Assembly (NCBI RefSeq): GCF_007641255.1
Contig: NZ_CP036259.1
Location: 4,652,501 to 4,716,500 of the forward strand
Reading direction: 5' to 3'
Origin: Sporomusa termitida
GTDB taxonomy: Bacteria > Bacillota > Negativicutes > Sporomusales > Sporomusaceae
DNA length: 64,000 nucleotides
A model generated the notes under the pieces. The model worked only from the letters and a program-made list of their open reading frames with translations. It searched no databases and had not been told where the DNA came from. Shown here in pieces: positions 16,206 to 26,406 of this stretch. The position numbers and the translations under genes are program-made. Numbering within the stretch: the stretch's first letter is position 1; every line of letters starts with the position of its first letter.

Positions 16206-16871
16206 ATGAAGTTTTTAAATAAATACAGAAAATTTCGAAAGAAGGTGAAGACAGCGAAAGTCGAAATATGTACCGATAAGCCAACCGTTAATAAAATCAT
16301 TGAAGCGGCACTCCCCTTATTTGCGACGAAAGGCATGGCTTCTGTTTCGGTTAAAGAGTTGGCAGATGCTGCCGGCGTAAATATTGCCCTGATTTCCTAT
16401 TATTTCGGCGGCAAGGAAAACTTGTATGCCTATGTATTGGAAAAACAGCTATCGACATTAGGCGACGCAATCGATATTATCAGCAAGGAAGATATTTCCG
16501 CTATCATGAAGATAAGGCAGTTTGCGGATATCCTGGTCGTCATTCACAAAAAAAATCCATACATAGACCGACTTTTTTATATTGAAATATTTAATCCAAC
16601 CAAATATTTTAACACCCTTGTAAAAACCGCCGCCAAACGGATGCACTTTTTTTTGAGTAATTGTATTCTAGATGCGGTGGCAAGTGGTGAATTCAGAGCT
16701 GATATTGACCCTCAATTAGCGGCTATGTCATTGCTCAGGATATTGAATTTATCATTTACATCACAGCACCTTTGCAAAGAGATTCTGCCGGCCAGAGACG
16801 ACCTTGCCCAGCAATATATGGCCCAGGCCGTGGAAATTTATTTAACCGGAGTCACTAATAATTTTAAATAG
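16206..16871 (+). CDS. TetR-family regulator of the first RND operon
   Basis: 221 residues. The helix-turn-helix (about 28-75) reads IIEAALPLFATKGMASVSVKELADAAGVNIALISYYFGGKENLY, typical of TetR. The C-terminal ligand domain is helical. The N-terminus is long and basic (MKFLNKYRKFRKKVKTAK) and there is no clear ribosome site before the ATG at 16206, so the real start may be further in. It lies 24 bp upstream of the RND adaptor and most likely represses this efflux operon until a toxic ligand binds. Confidence 0.87.
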   Translation: MKFLNKYRKFRKKVKTAKVEICTDKPTVNKIIEAALPLFATKGMASVSVKELADAAGVNIALISYYFGGKENLYAYVLEKQLSTLGDAIDIISKEDISAIMKIRQFADILVVIHKKNPYIDRLFYIEIFNPTKYFNTLVKTAAKRMHFFLSNCILDAVASGEFRADIDPQLAAMSLLRILNLSFTSQHLCKEILPARDDLAQQYMAQAVEIYLTGVTNNFK

Positions 16872-16895
16872 CAAAAAGCGAGGAAGCGAGGAGAA

Positions 16896-18035
16896 ATGAC
16901 GGTGAACAAAAAAAACATCATATGGCTAGCTATACTACTTCTGCTGTTAACAACAGGCTGCAGTAAACAACAAGCTGCCCGTCCACCGCAGGAGGTTGTG
17001 GTTAAGGCAATGCAGGTCCTGCAGCAGGATACACCTATTACATACGAGTTTGTGGGTGAAATTGTAGCTAAAGATGAAGTCCAGATCAAAGCTCAGGTAT
17101 CCGGCAATATTGCCCGCAAATTAGTTAAAGGCGGCGATACTGTCTATGCCGGTCAACCTTTATTTGAAATTGACCGGCGCAATTATGCGGCGGCAGTAGC
17201 CGACGCTCAGGCGCAGGTAGCCCAGGCCCAGGCCTCACTTAGCAACATTCGCCGTGATGTTGTGCGTTATCAAGACCTAGCTGACCAGGGAGGTATTGCC
17301 GATCAGGTTTTAGACACCGCTGTAGCGCAGGCCGAACAGGCCCAAGCCCAGGCTAACGCCTATCTGGCCAAGCTGGCTCAGGCCCAGAATGATTTGGCAG
17401 ATACAATAATCGTATCACCGGTGGATGGCCGGATTGGTGTAGGCGAATTAAGTTCCGGCATGTATGCTCAGGCCGGCAGCACAGTAATCGCAACCGTTTC
17501 CACTGTTGACCCCGTACAGGTCCGGTTTAGCATGAGCGAAAACGAATATTTGAAGTTTTCCCGTCTGGGCAACACGCCTGATTCCTGGGGCCAGAACCTT
17601 AGCCTGGTCCTCAGTGATGGCACTAAATATTCGCTTACCGGGCATTTGGAGCAGGTTGACCGGGGCTTGAGCAGCCAGACTGGCACGCTGGCGATGAAAG
17701 CCGCCTTTGGCAACCCGCAACAATTACTGGTACCTGGCATGTTTGCCCGGATTGTGGCTGTCGGCGAAACCAGGCCTGGGGCATTACTGATTCCCCAGCG
17801 GGCGGTGCAGGAAATGCTGGGCAAAACCTTTGTCACAGTTGTCGGCGCCAACAATGAAGCGGTAACGAAACCCGTAATACTGGGTCCGAAAGTAGACAGC
17901 CTGCAAATTGTGGAAGAAGGTCTTACAGCCCAGGATGTTGTTGTTGTTGAAGGCTTTGCGAAGTCGCAGCCGGGATCTCCTCTCAAAGTTACAATGATCG
18001 GACTGAATGACCTGACAATTCCGGTCGCGAAATAA
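16896..18035 (+). CDS. RND efflux periplasmic adaptor (AcrA type) lipoprotein
   Basis: 379 residues. Lipoprotein signal with LTTGC (Cys near 22). Barrel-sandwich lipoyl halves flank a long Ala/Gln-rich coiled coil (about 105-160; ADAQAQVAQAQASLSN). The beta-barrel and membrane-proximal domains follow (FSMSENEYLKF; GMFARIVAVGETR; ALLIPQRAVQEMLGKTFV). It joins the inner-membrane pump to an outer-membrane channel. It lies 13 bp upstream of the pump. No TolC gene is in this operon, so the TolC-family protein at 55748 or another elsewhere must serve. Confidence 0.93.
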   Translation: MTVNKKNIIWLAILLLLLTTGCSKQQAARPPQEVVVKAMQVLQQDTPITYEFVGEIVAKDEVQIKAQVSGNIARKLVKGGDTVYAGQPLFEIDRRNYAAAVADAQAQVAQAQASLSNIRRDVVRYQDLADQGGIADQVLDTAVAQAEQAQAQANAYLAKLAQAQNDLADTIIVSPVDGRIGVGELSSGMYAQAGSTVIATVSTVDPVQVRFSMSENEYLKFSRLGNTPDSWGQNLSLVLSDGTKYSLTGHLEQVDRGLSSQTGTLAMKAAFGNPQQLLVPGMFARIVAVGETRPGALLIPQRAVQEMLGKTFVTVVGANNEAVTKPVILGPKVDSLQIVEEGLTAQDVVVVEGFAKSQPGSPLKVTMIGLNDLTIPVAK

Positions 18036-18048
18036 GGGGGGCGGATTT

Positions 18049-21000
18049 ATGGCACAATTTTTTATCAACCGACCGATCTTTGCGATCGTTATAGCAATTC
18101 TAATTACCCTGGCCGGCGGTATTGCTGCCTTTAGTCTGCCGGTGGCCCAGTATCCGCAGATTACGCCACCCCAGGTCAGCATCAGCACTTTGTATACCGG
18201 GGCCAATGCCGACGTAGTAGAAAAAACCGTAGCCCAGGTCATCGAGCAACAGGTAAACGGCGTGGAGGGCGCGGTGGCAATGACCTCGACCAGTGCCGAT
18301 TCCGGCCGTTATTCGCTTAATGTTAAATTCGAACTGGGGCAAAATCCGGATATGGTGACAATGTACACCCAAAACCGTGTCGCCCAGGCAAATGCCGGCC
18401 TGCCGCAGGATGTACAGCTTATGGGCGTAACAACCCGCAAGGTTTCACCAGACACCGCCCTGTATTTTAGTCTTATCTCACCCGACAACACCTATGACGG
18501 TGTATTTCTCAAAAACTACGGCAGTATTAACGTTATCGACGATATTCGCCGGGTCAAAGGAGTCGGCGATGTTGGCGAATATGGCACCGACTTTGGTATG
18601 CGTATTTGGCTCAAGCCTGATAAGCTGGCCCAGTTAGGGGTCACGGCCGCTGACGTTGCCAGTGCCATCAAAGAGCAAAACGTGCAGGCGCCGGCCGGTA
18701 CTATCGGCCAGCTGCCGTCGGTGGCACATCAGGAATTTCAGTATACGGCCAGTATTCAGGGCCGTCTCGTCACCGAAGAAGACTTTAAGAAGGTAATCAT
18801 CCGCTCGCAAAGCGATGGCTCGGCTATTCACCTGGGTGATGTAGCCACAGTTGAGCTAAGCGCAAAAGACAATGGTTTTAAGAGCAGCTTCAATGGGCAT
18901 GATTCGGTTGTTTTTGCCGTGCAACTGACAACAGAAGCCAATGCCCTGGAGACAATCGCCGGGGTGCGGCAGGTTATTGAGGATGCCTCCAAACGGTTTC
19001 CCCCAGGAGTGGAATACCGTATCCTTACCGATAATACCAAGTATATCAGTGAATCTTTAGAAAAGGTTCTGCATACTTTTCTGGAAGCCCTGGCCCTGGT
19101 ACTTATCATCGTTTACCTTTTCCTGCAAAACTGGCGGGCCACGTTAATCCCTATGCTGGCCGTGCCGGTTTCCCTGATCGGAACCTTTGGCGCTTTTGTG
19201 TTCCTGGGTTTCTCTATCAATACACTGACACTGTTTGCCATGGTACTCGCCATTGGCCTGGTTGTGGATGATGCCATTATCGTGGTCGAGGCAGTTGAGC
19301 ACCATATGCGTAAATCCGGCCTTAACCCGAAAGAGGCTACCGTCCGGGCGATGCAAGAGGTTTCCGGCCCGGTTATCGCTATCGCCTTCGTACTTGCCTC
19401 TGTTTTTATTCCGGTGGCATTTTTCGGGGGAACTACCGGTGTTTTGTATAAGCAGTTTGCCCTGACAATTGCCGTCTCCATGGCCCTGTCGGCAATTGTG
19501 GCCCTGTCGCTGACCCCGGCGTTATGCAGCCTCCTGCTGCAGCCGCATACCGGCGAGAAGCGCACCGGCGTACTGGGCAAATTCTTCGATCGGTTTAACA
19601 TGTGGTTTGACCACATTACCGAAAAATATTCCAACGGTGTCCGCCATTCCATCCGCCGGGCCGGTTTATGGGGTGTAGGACTGGCAGTTATCGGCATCTT
19701 GTGTGTCGGTATGCTGCGAATTATTCCATCTACCTTCGTGCCGAGTGAAGACCAGGGCTTCATGTTATCGGTTGTCAGCCTGCCTGAAGCCGCCAGCATG
19801 AACCGTACCCGGGCCATTGCCACTGAGGTCGGCGAAATCTACCGTTCGCTGCCAGGTGTGGAAAATACGATGGAAATTACCGGTTATGATATGCTAGCCG
19901 GCGGCCAGAAGCCGAACGGCGCCATGGTTATTGCCGGCCTGAAACCATGGGCGGAGCGGACTGAGCCCAATACCCAGCTTAATGCGATTATCGGGCAGGC
20001 AATGGGACAAGTAAGCACAATACCGGAAGCCACCGTTTTCGCCTTTAATCCGCCTTCCCTGCCGGGAATCGGCTCTGTCGGCGGCCTCACGTTTATGATT
20101 CAGGACAGAGGCGGCTCAACGCTGGAGGAAATGAATAATGTATCCCAGCAATTTGTTGCCGAAGCCAGGAAACGGCCGGAGCTGGGCATGGCCCAATCAA
20201 GCTTCCGCGCTGATACGCCTGCTTACCGCTATGACGTAGACCGGGAAAAAGCCAAAGCCCTGGGGGTTCCGATTCAGGATATTTTTACAACCCTGCAAAC
20301 CTTCCTGGGTGGCGTTCAGGTCAATGACTTTAACCGGTTTGGCCGGACCTACAAGGTTATGCTGCAGGCTGAACCTGAATTCCGGGCCGATGTGGATGCA
20401 ACCCGCTTCTTCTATGTGCGCAGCTCGGCCGGTACTATGGTACCGCTCAATACCCTGGTCACCCCCGTTGCCACCAGCGGTCAGACACTGATCAAACGGT
20501 TTAACGGTTATCCGGCTATGCAGATTACTGCCACCACAGCCGCCGGTTACAGTTCCGGCCAGGCCATGCAGGCCCTGGAAGAAGTAGCGGCTACTGTTTT
20601 ACCCTCAACATTTACGTATGAATGGGCGGATTTAAGCCGGGAAGAAAAACTGGCTAGCGGTCAAACCCCGGTTATTTTCGGGTTTGCGCTGTTATTCGTG
20701 TTTTTGTGCCTGGCAGCGTTATATGAAAGCTGGAATATCCCCTTTGCCGTATTACTTTCAGTGCCCACAGGCATTTTAGGCTCAGTGCTGTTCCAATATG
20801 CCCGCGGACTGGAAAACAGCGTTTATATGCAGATCGGCCTGGTCATGCTTATCGGTCTGGCCGCCAAAAACGCAATCCTGATTGTCGAATACGCCAAGGT
20901 CAGGACGGACAATGGCATGGAGCCTGTGCAAGCGGCAATTGAGGCCTCTAAACTCAGACTGCGGCCAATTCTCATGACCTCCTTTGCCTTTATCCTAGGC

Positions 21001-21183
21001 TGCATCCCGCTAGCCTTGTCAACCGGCGCCGGTGCTGCCGCCCGAGCCGCGCTGGGGACAACGGTCGTAGGTGGCATGCTCATGGCCACCGGCCTGGGAA
21101 TCTTCCTGGTTCCTGTATTATTTGTTGTTATTGAATACGGAGCTGCTAAATTCAAGGCTTTCAAACTAAGACGCAGCGCCTAA
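18049..21183 (+). CDS. RND efflux pump, AcrB/HAE1 type
   Basis: 1044 residues, full length. Twelve membrane helices in the usual layout with two large periplasmic loops. FFINRPIFAIVIAI opens the first helix. Helix 4 has GLVVDDAIIVVEAVE with the paired Asp that carry protons, and the second half has GLAAKNAILIVEYAK with the matching Lys. The pump works as a trimer in the inner membrane and exports drugs or lipophilic compounds by proton antiport. It is preceded by a GGGGGG site and the adaptor gene. The operon ends at a strong terminator. Confidence 0.95.
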   Translation: MAQFFINRPIFAIVIAILITLAGGIAAFSLPVAQYPQITPPQVSISTLYTGANADVVEKTVAQVIEQQVNGVEGAVAMTSTSADSGRYSLNVKFELGQNPDMVTMYTQNRVAQANAGLPQDVQLMGVTTRKVSPDTALYFSLISPDNTYDGVFLKNYGSINVIDDIRRVKGVGDVGEYGTDFGMRIWLKPDKLAQLGVTAADVASAIKEQNVQAPAGTIGQLPSVAHQEFQYTASIQGRLVTEEDFKKVIIRSQSDGSAIHLGDVATVELSAKDNGFKSSFNGHDSVVFAVQLTTEANALETIAGVRQVIEDASKRFPPGVEYRILTDNTKYISESLEKVLHTFLEALALVLIIVYLFLQNWRATLIPMLAVPVSLIGTFGAFVFLGFSINTLTLFAMVLAIGLVVDDAIIVVEAVEHHMRKSGLNPKEATVRAMQEVSGPVIAIAFVLASVFIPVAFFGGTTGVLYKQFALTIAVSMALSAIVALSLTPALCSLLLQPHTGEKRTGVLGKFFDRFNMWFDHITEKYSNGVRHSIRRAGLWGVGLAVIGILCVGMLRIIPSTFVPSEDQGFMLSVVSLPEAASMNRTRAIATEVGEIYRSLPGVENTMEITGYDMLAGGQKPNGAMVIAGLKPWAERTEPNTQLNAIIGQAMGQVSTIPEATVFAFNPPSLPGIGSVGGLTFMIQDRGGSTLEEMNNVSQQFVAEARKRPELGMAQSSFRADTPAYRYDVDREKAKALGVPIQDIFTTLQTFLGGVQVNDFNRFGRTYKVMLQAEPEFRADVDATRFFYVRSSAGTMVPLNTLVTPVATSGQTLIKRFNGYPAMQITATTAAGYSSGQAMQALEEVAATVLPSTFTYEWADLSREEKLASGQTPVIFGFALLFVFLCLAALYESWNIPFAVLLSVPTGILGSVLFQYARGLENSVYMQIGLVMLIGLAAKNAILIVEYAKVRTDNGMEPVQAAIEASKLRLRPILMTSFAFILGCIPLALSTGAGAAARAALGTTVVGGMLMATGLGIFLVPVLFVVIEYGAAKFKAFKLRRSA

Positions 21184-21197
21184 TATTAGGCACTAAG

Positions 21198-21236
21198 AAA
21201 AGATCCGTAGACAGGAAAACTGTCTACGGATCTTTT
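21198..21236. terminator. Bidirectional terminator between the RND pump and ribB
   Basis: Perfect 17-bp stem AAAAGATCCGTAGACAG (21198-21214)/CTGTCTACGGATCTTTT (21220-21236) with a GAAAA loop. It lies 14 bp after the pump stop and one base from the ribB stop, so it ends both convergent transcripts. Confidence 0.93.
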
Positions 21237-21237
21237 G

Positions 21238-21885
21238 CTATTTAGACTCCAGGGCCTCCCGGTACCGGATAATATCGGCCACAGTGACTACCGGCATGTT
21301 ATTCTTTTCAGCAAACGCTATTATTTCCGGCAAACAAGCCATCGTCCCCTCCGGATTGGTAAGTTCACATAAAACACCGTAAGGTTTCAGGCCGGCCAGC
21401 CGCATGAGGTCAACATTAGCCTCGGTATGGCCCGGGCGTTCCAGTACGCCGCCGGCCCGCGCTTTTAGCGGAAATACGTGCCCGGGACGCCGCAGGTGAT
21501 CCGGGCAGGCCTGTTCGGCAATCGCCGCCTGTACTGTTGTAACCCGGTCAGCCGCAGAAACCCCGGTAGTGACGCCGCTTGCGGCCTCAATTGATATAGT
21601 AAAGGCAGTTTGAAAGTGGCTTGTATTATGATCTACCATCATCGGCAAGGCCAAGGCCTCCACCTTTTCTGCCGGCAGGCACAGGCAAACAATCCCGCTG
21701 CCTTCACGGATGAGCATTGCCATCTGCTGTTGAGTCAGTGACTCAGCCGCAAAAAATATATCTCCCTCATTTTCCCGGTGTTCATCATCAGTAACCAGGA
21801 CACCCTGTCCTTTACGCAAGGCCTTAAGAGCCTGTTCCACCCGTTCAAAAGGATTGCCAAACCGGACTAATAACTGCTGATTCAA
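21238..21885 (-). CDS. ribB: 3,4-dihydroxy-2-butanone 4-phosphate synthase
   Basis: 215 residues. RibB signatures: [19 protein letters not shown] (metal-binding acidic loop), [24 protein letters not shown], and RRPGHVFPL near 145, with [18 protein letters not shown]. It converts ribulose 5-phosphate to the four-carbon precursor of riboflavin. It is a stand-alone RibB without the GTP cyclohydrolase II (RibA) half. The start is TTG at 21885; AGGAGG lies eight bases upstream. Controlled by the FMN riboswitch at 21978-22117. No other rib genes are beside it. Confidence 0.93.
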   Translation of the reverse strand: MNQQLLVRFGNPFERVEQALKALRKGQGVLVTDDEHRENEGDIFFAAESLTQQQMAMLIREGSGIVCLCLPAEKVEALALPMMVDHNTSHFQTAFTISIEAASGVTTGVSAADRVTTVQAAIAEQACPDHLRRPGHVFPLKARAGGVLERPGHTEANVDLMRLAGLKPYGVLCELTNPEGTMACLPEIIAFAEKNNMPVVTVADIIRYREALESK

Positions 21886-21977
21886 AGTAGTCGCCTCCTA
21901 TTTTTAGTCGACTCACCCGAATCAGGGCGCTGGGGACAGCTAGCGATAAGTGCTGTCAATAAACTGGCTAACTGTCT

Positions 21978-22117
21978 CATCCTCTTTCATCCGGACTATA
22001 CCGTCGGCTCTGGCTTCTCACCAGATCTGCTGACCTCCTTAAACAAGGAGCGCTCGCGGGCTCCCCAGCTGCCTGGGATACCGCCGGTGGGGACTTGCAC
22101 CCCGCCCTGAGAATAAG
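21978..22117 (-). promoter_or_regulatory. FMN riboswitch (RFN element)
   Basis: On the minus strand the conserved blocks appear in order: TCAGGGCGGGGTGCAAGTCC, CACCGGCGGTA, AGCCCGCGAGCG, GGTCAGCAGATCTGGTGAGA, AGCCAGAGCCGACGGTATAG and TCCGGATGAAAGAGGA. This is a full RFN element. No T-run terminator follows. The ribB ribosome site (21894-21898) lies between AGTCG (21913-21909) and CGACT (21893-21889) that can pair, so translational control is plausible. Confidence 0.95.
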
Positions 22118-22126
22118 TCTGACTAT

Positions 22127-22154
22127 AGAATACTACTTTCACCAGGATTGTCAA
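22127..22154 (-). promoter_or_regulatory. ribB promoter
   Basis: Minus-strand TTGACA (22154-22149), 16-bp spacer, TATTCT (22132-22127), just upstream of the riboswitch. Confidence 0.65.
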
Positions 22155-22241
22155 GCATAGGCACGACTAAGGCTGCCGGCGGCCTAAAGGGCTTGGCCCA
22201 AGCCAAGTCTTTGCCGATTACCGGCACCAAGCGATCGGTTC

Positions 22242-25200
22242 TTAACCAGCCTTGCTTTCTTTAGTTTCCGGGTTGACATTAAACCAGACAGCATACATTG
22301 TCGGCAAAACAAGCAAGGTCATCGCGGTTGCGCCCAGCAGGCCGCCGCTGATAGCCACCGCCATCGGCCCCCAGAACGTGCTGGGAACCAGTGGCAGCAT
22401 GCCGAAGATTGCCGCCGCCGCCGTAAGCACGATGGGGCGAAGCCTCAGCACGGCTGAGTTGATGATGGCCTCCCAGGGTGTCTCGCCGGCTTTGATATGC
22501 TTCTCAATCTGATCAATCAGTATGACCGAGTTACGGATAATCATCCCGCTAAGGGCCAAAATCCCGAGTTCGGCCACAAAGCCCATCGGCCGGCCTGTTA
22601 ACAGCATGGCCAGGCTGACCCCGATAATTCCGAGCGGAGCGGTTAGAATGGTAAGGATCATTAAAGATATATTTTGCAGCTGCAGCATAAGCAGTACTAC
22701 AATAACCACAATCATTACCGGCACCGCTTTAAGCAAAAAGTCGATGGAGGTTTTGCTTTCCTCATACGAACCGCCAATGTCAATACTATAGCCGGAAGGA
22801 AGGCCCTCGCGGACTGACGCTAGACTTGCATACACCTCTTTGGTGGCATCATTACCGGTTACACCTGGGGCTACCTCTGCTTGCACAGTAATCGTTGGCT
22901 TCAGGTTGTGCCGCCAGATTAAACCTTCTTCCGCATCGTAACTTATTGTGGCGATTTGCTCTAGAGGCACAAATTTACCGTTGCCGATGTGTACCGGCAG
23001 ATCTTTAATACTGGCTAAATCTTTCCTGGTTTGGGCATCTATGCGAAAAACAATACCCACCGTCTTGTCCTGCTCGTAATACTCGGCAATGGCAGCGCCG
23101 GACAGCTGGCTCTGTAAATCCTGAGCCAAGCCCTGGCTATTAAGGCCAAGCATTCTGGCCTTGTCCTGGTCAACCGTTAAATGCATAATTTTGCTTTTTT
23201 CATTCCAGTCAAAATTAACCTTTGTAAGGCTTGAATTAGCGGCCATCGCCTCACTGACCTGGCTTGCGATCTCCCGTACTTTCTCGTGATCATACCCGGT
23301 AACGCGCAGCATAACCGGGTATTCTGAGGGGGGACCGGTTTGGATCAGCTTAACATGGCCCCGCACATTGGCAAAATTATCGTCAAACAACTTATCGATC
23401 TTTGTATTCAGAGCCTCCCGGGCCTGTAAGTTTTTGGCAACGATGATAAACTGGGCATAGTTGCTAGTGGGCAGCTTGGGCTCCATGGTAAGAATAAAGC
23501 GTGGTGCCCCTTTGCCGACATAATAGCTGTAGCTCTCAATATCCGGGTCACCGGCGAGGCTGTCGGCTAATTTTTTCGCTTCCTGCCCGGTTGCTGCCAG
23601 CGAGGTCCCTTCCGGCAACGTCATTTCAACAATTAGCTCCGGCCGGACGGACGGCGGGAAAAACTCTTGTTTGACAAACTGTAATAAAAAGATCGAACCA
23701 ATAAAACAGACTGCCGTTATGCCCAGCACCAGCTTTTTATGCTGCAGACACCACGTGAGAATCCGGCGGAATAGCCGGTAAAATTTTGTATCATACATAT
23801 TATGGCCTGACCCTGCCGTATGTTTGGGCTTGATTAACTTATACCCCAGCAGCGGCGTTACCATAACAGATACAAGCCAGGAAATTAACAGGGCAATTGT
23901 TATCACCGGGAATAAGCTGCTGGTAAATTCAGCCGCCGCCCCCTGCGAAAAGCCGATAGGTATAAAGCCGGCGCAAGTGATAAGTGTACCTGTAAGCATT
24001 GGGAAAGCGGTAGCCGTGTAGGCGTAGCAGGCAGCCTCAAAACGCCCCCACCCCTGCTCCAGCTTTACAGTCATCATTTCAATAGCGATGATAGCATCAT
24101 CAACCAGCAAGCCCAGAGCCATGATTAAGGCCCCTAACGATACTTTGTGTAAATCTATACCCCCGATCTCCATCCCTACAAATATCCCGGCGATAACCAG
24201 GGGAATGCATAAAGCAACCACGATGCCTGACTGAACACCAAGGCTGAGAAAGCTGACTGCCAACACAATAATGACAGCTTCCCCCAGGGATTTAATAAAT
24301 TCGTTAATTGATTCTTTAACTACTTGGGGTTGATTGGACACCTGACTGATTTTCATGCCGAGCGGCAAATCCTTTTTTATCACCGCTATGGCCTTCTCCA
24401 GCTCTGTACCCAGGGTAAGAATGTTCCCCCCGCTGTCCATAGAAAGAGCAATACCGATTGCCGGCTGCCCGTTAACATACATTTTAGGTTCCATGGGTTC
24501 GGCATAACTACGCTCAATCTTAGCAATATCACCAAGGCGAAAAGTCCGTTCACTAATTCGAATCGGCATGTTACGCAGGCCATCGACGTTTTCGAACAAC
24601 CCCGACACCCGCAGGTATATATTGTCTGAGGCTGTCTCTACCATACCGGAGGCCGCCATAGCACTTTGTGCTTTTACGGCCGCAATAATCAGATTAGGGT
24701 CTATTCCCAGCCCGGCTAGTTTGCTGCTTTCCATTTCAATATAAATTTTTTCCGGTTGAACGCCGATGAGTTCAACCTTTTTGACATTATTTACACCAAG
24801 GAGTGTCCTGCGGATCTCCTCGGCTTTTTCCCGCATATCCTCGTAGCTGAACTCTTCAGAGGTGAGGGCATAAATACTGCCGAACACGTCATCAAACCGG
24901 TCATTGAATGCAGGTCCGACCACCCCTTGCGGCAGTGTGCCTTGGATATCATTAACCATATTACGTACTTCCAGCCAGGTGGGCCGCACATCCTTTTCGC
25001 TTACCGTATCTTTTAATACTACATAAATTACGGCTTGGCCCGGCCGCGAATAGCTTTTTAAATAATCCAAGCCAGGAGTATCCTGCAGCTTTTTCTCAAT
25101 TTTATCTGTGACCTGCTCTTCTACCTCGCGGGCATTGGCCCCAGGCCAGGCAACCGACACAATCATCTGACGAATGACAAAGTCAGGGTCCTCCATCCTG

Positions 25201-25307
25201 CCCAGTTTCTGGTAGGAAAAAATGCCGGCCACAAAAACCAGCAAGACAAAGAAATACACAAGCTGCTTATGGTTAAGTGCCCATTCGGTCAGATTTAACT
25301 TACTCAT
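22242..25307 (-). CDS. RND efflux pump, second system
   Basis: 1021 residues from ATG 25307 (AAAGGTG site), overlapping the adaptor stop by eight bases. Twelve membrane helices; first helix LVYFFVLLVFVAGIFSYQKLG, then GRMEDPDFVIRQMIVSVAWPGA, which marks the branch of RND pumps near MdtB/TriC/VexK rather than AcrB. Helix 4 carries GLLVDDAIIAIEMM with the proton-relay Asp pair. Inner membrane, exports organic compounds. Terminator not obvious after the stop; the ribB leader lies downstream on the same strand. Confidence 0.93.
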   Translation of the reverse strand: MSKLNLTEWALNHKQLVYFFVLLVFVAGIFSYQKLGRMEDPDFVIRQMIVSVAWPGANAREVEEQVTDKIEKKLQDTPGLDYLKSYSRPGQAVIYVVLKDTVSEKDVRPTWLEVRNMVNDIQGTLPQGVVGPAFNDRFDDVFGSIYALTSEEFSYEDMREKAEEIRRTLLGVNNVKKVELIGVQPEKIYIEMESSKLAGLGIDPNLIIAAVKAQSAMAASGMVETASDNIYLRVSGLFENVDGLRNMPIRISERTFRLGDIAKIERSYAEPMEPKMYVNGQPAIGIALSMDSGGNILTLGTELEKAIAVIKKDLPLGMKISQVSNQPQVVKESINEFIKSLGEAVIIVLAVSFLSLGVQSGIVVALCIPLVIAGIFVGMEIGGIDLHKVSLGALIMALGLLVDDAIIAIEMMTVKLEQGWGRFEAACYAYTATAFPMLTGTLITCAGFIPIGFSQGAAAEFTSSLFPVITIALLISWLVSVMVTPLLGYKLIKPKHTAGSGHNMYDTKFYRLFRRILTWCLQHKKLVLGITAVCFIGSIFLLQFVKQEFFPPSVRPELIVEMTLPEGTSLAATGQEAKKLADSLAGDPDIESYSYYVGKGAPRFILTMEPKLPTSNYAQFIIVAKNLQAREALNTKIDKLFDDNFANVRGHVKLIQTGPPSEYPVMLRVTGYDHEKVREIASQVSEAMAANSSLTKVNFDWNEKSKIMHLTVDQDKARMLGLNSQGLAQDLQSQLSGAAIAEYYEQDKTVGIVFRIDAQTRKDLASIKDLPVHIGNGKFVPLEQIATISYDAEEGLIWRHNLKPTITVQAEVAPGVTGNDATKEVYASLASVREGLPSGYSIDIGGSYEESKTSIDFLLKAVPVMIVVIVVLLMLQLQNISLMILTILTAPLGIIGVSLAMLLTGRPMGFVAELGILALSGMIIRNSVILIDQIEKHIKAGETPWEAIINSAVLRLRPIVLTAAAAIFGMLPLVPSTFWGPMAVAISGGLLGATAMTLLVLPTMYAVWFNVNPETKESKAG

Positions 25308-26370
25308 AGCGCACCTTTTGACCTGCCCGCAGCTTCTGAACACCGGCGGTAACTATTAGGTCCCCATCCTGAAGCCCGTCCAAAACTTCAAGCTTGCCGT
25401 CACCGAATGCTCCGGCTTTTATAGGACGCAAGCTTACCATGCCATCCTTAATGATCCACACCTGTGGTGTATCGCCAGTCTGATACACGGCCGACAGTGG
25501 AATATACACGGCCTGCAGGTCAGTGGGACCGGCCACCGTCACATTAGCAGTCATCCCCAGATTGATGCCGTCAGGCGGGGTAGGCAAACTAATTCTGACT
25601 TTGTAAGTTCTGGCCACTTTGTCAGCCACCGGCGAAATCTCTCTGACTTTCCCCTCGGCGGTAACGCCAGGCAGTGCCCAAAAGCCGACCTGCACCTGCT
25701 GGCTATTACGCATTTCATCAATGCGATTTTCCGGCACATTGATTTCTATTTCACGTTCCCCATTCTTTACAATGGTAACGACTGACTGTCCGGCACTTAC
25801 TACCTGGCCGGCCTCAGCATCAACAGCAGCGATAACTCCGGCACTATCGGCCACCAGCGTGCTATAGCCCAGCTGGTTAGCGCCCTGGTTATATTGGGCT
25901 GTTGCCTGGCGGACAGCAGCCAGGGCGACTTCATAGGCATTCTGGTATTGATCCAGCTGCATCCGGCTGGCCGCGCCTTGCTCATATAAATTACGGTAAC
26001 GTTCAAGATTCGCCTGCGCCAAACTCAGCTGGGACTGGGCTGAAGCTACTTGCGCAGAACTAATGTTGACCGTTTGCGCTATATCTTTGGCATCAATTTC
26101 CATAAGAACATCCCCGGACTGAACCACACTGCCAAGCTCAACATTTCTTTTCATAATCTTCCCGCTGACCTGGAAAGCAAGCTGCGTCTCATACCGGCCG
26201 CGCACTTCACCGGCATAGTTTGCGGCTTGGCCGGAAGCGTCCAGCCTGACAAGCTGTGAGCGGACAAATGGTGTATCTTCCCTAGCGGTCTCTGTTTTCG
26301 TGCAGCCAGTTAGGCTAACCGACGCCAGCAGCACCAACAGTACGGTAAAGCTGGCAAAAGACTTATGCAT
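25300..26370 (-). CDS. RND efflux adaptor lipoprotein, second system
   Basis: 356 residues from ATG 26370 with AAAGGAGG seven bases upstream; the longer frame to 26394 is not used. Lipobox SLTGC. Lipoyl/hairpin region about 65-190 (AQVASAQSQLSLAQANLERYRNLYEQGA), barrel about 200-280 (EIEINVPENRIDEM), and C-terminal domain PLSAVYQTGDTPQVWIIKDGMVSLRPI. Links the pump to an outer-membrane channel. Co-transcribed with tetR upstream (36 bp) and translationally coupled to the pump. Confidence 0.92.
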   Translation of the reverse strand: MHKSFASFTVLLVLLASVSLTGCTKTETAREDTPFVRSQLVRLDASGQAANYAGEVRGRYETQLAFQVSGKIMKRNVELGSVVQSGDVLMEIDAKDIAQTVNISSAQVASAQSQLSLAQANLERYRNLYEQGAASRMQLDQYQNAYEVALAAVRQATAQYNQGANQLGYSTLVADSAGVIAAVDAEAGQVVSAGQSVVTIVKNGEREIEINVPENRIDEMRNSQQVQVGFWALPGVTAEGKVREISPVADKVARTYKVRISLPTPPDGINLGMTANVTVAGPTDLQAVYIPLSAVYQTGDTPQVWIIKDGMVSLRPIKAGAFGDGKLEVLDGLQDGDLIVTAGVQKLRAGQKVRYE

Positions 26371-26406
26371 AACAGGCCCTCCTTTAACATTCATTTATAA
26401 GCCGGT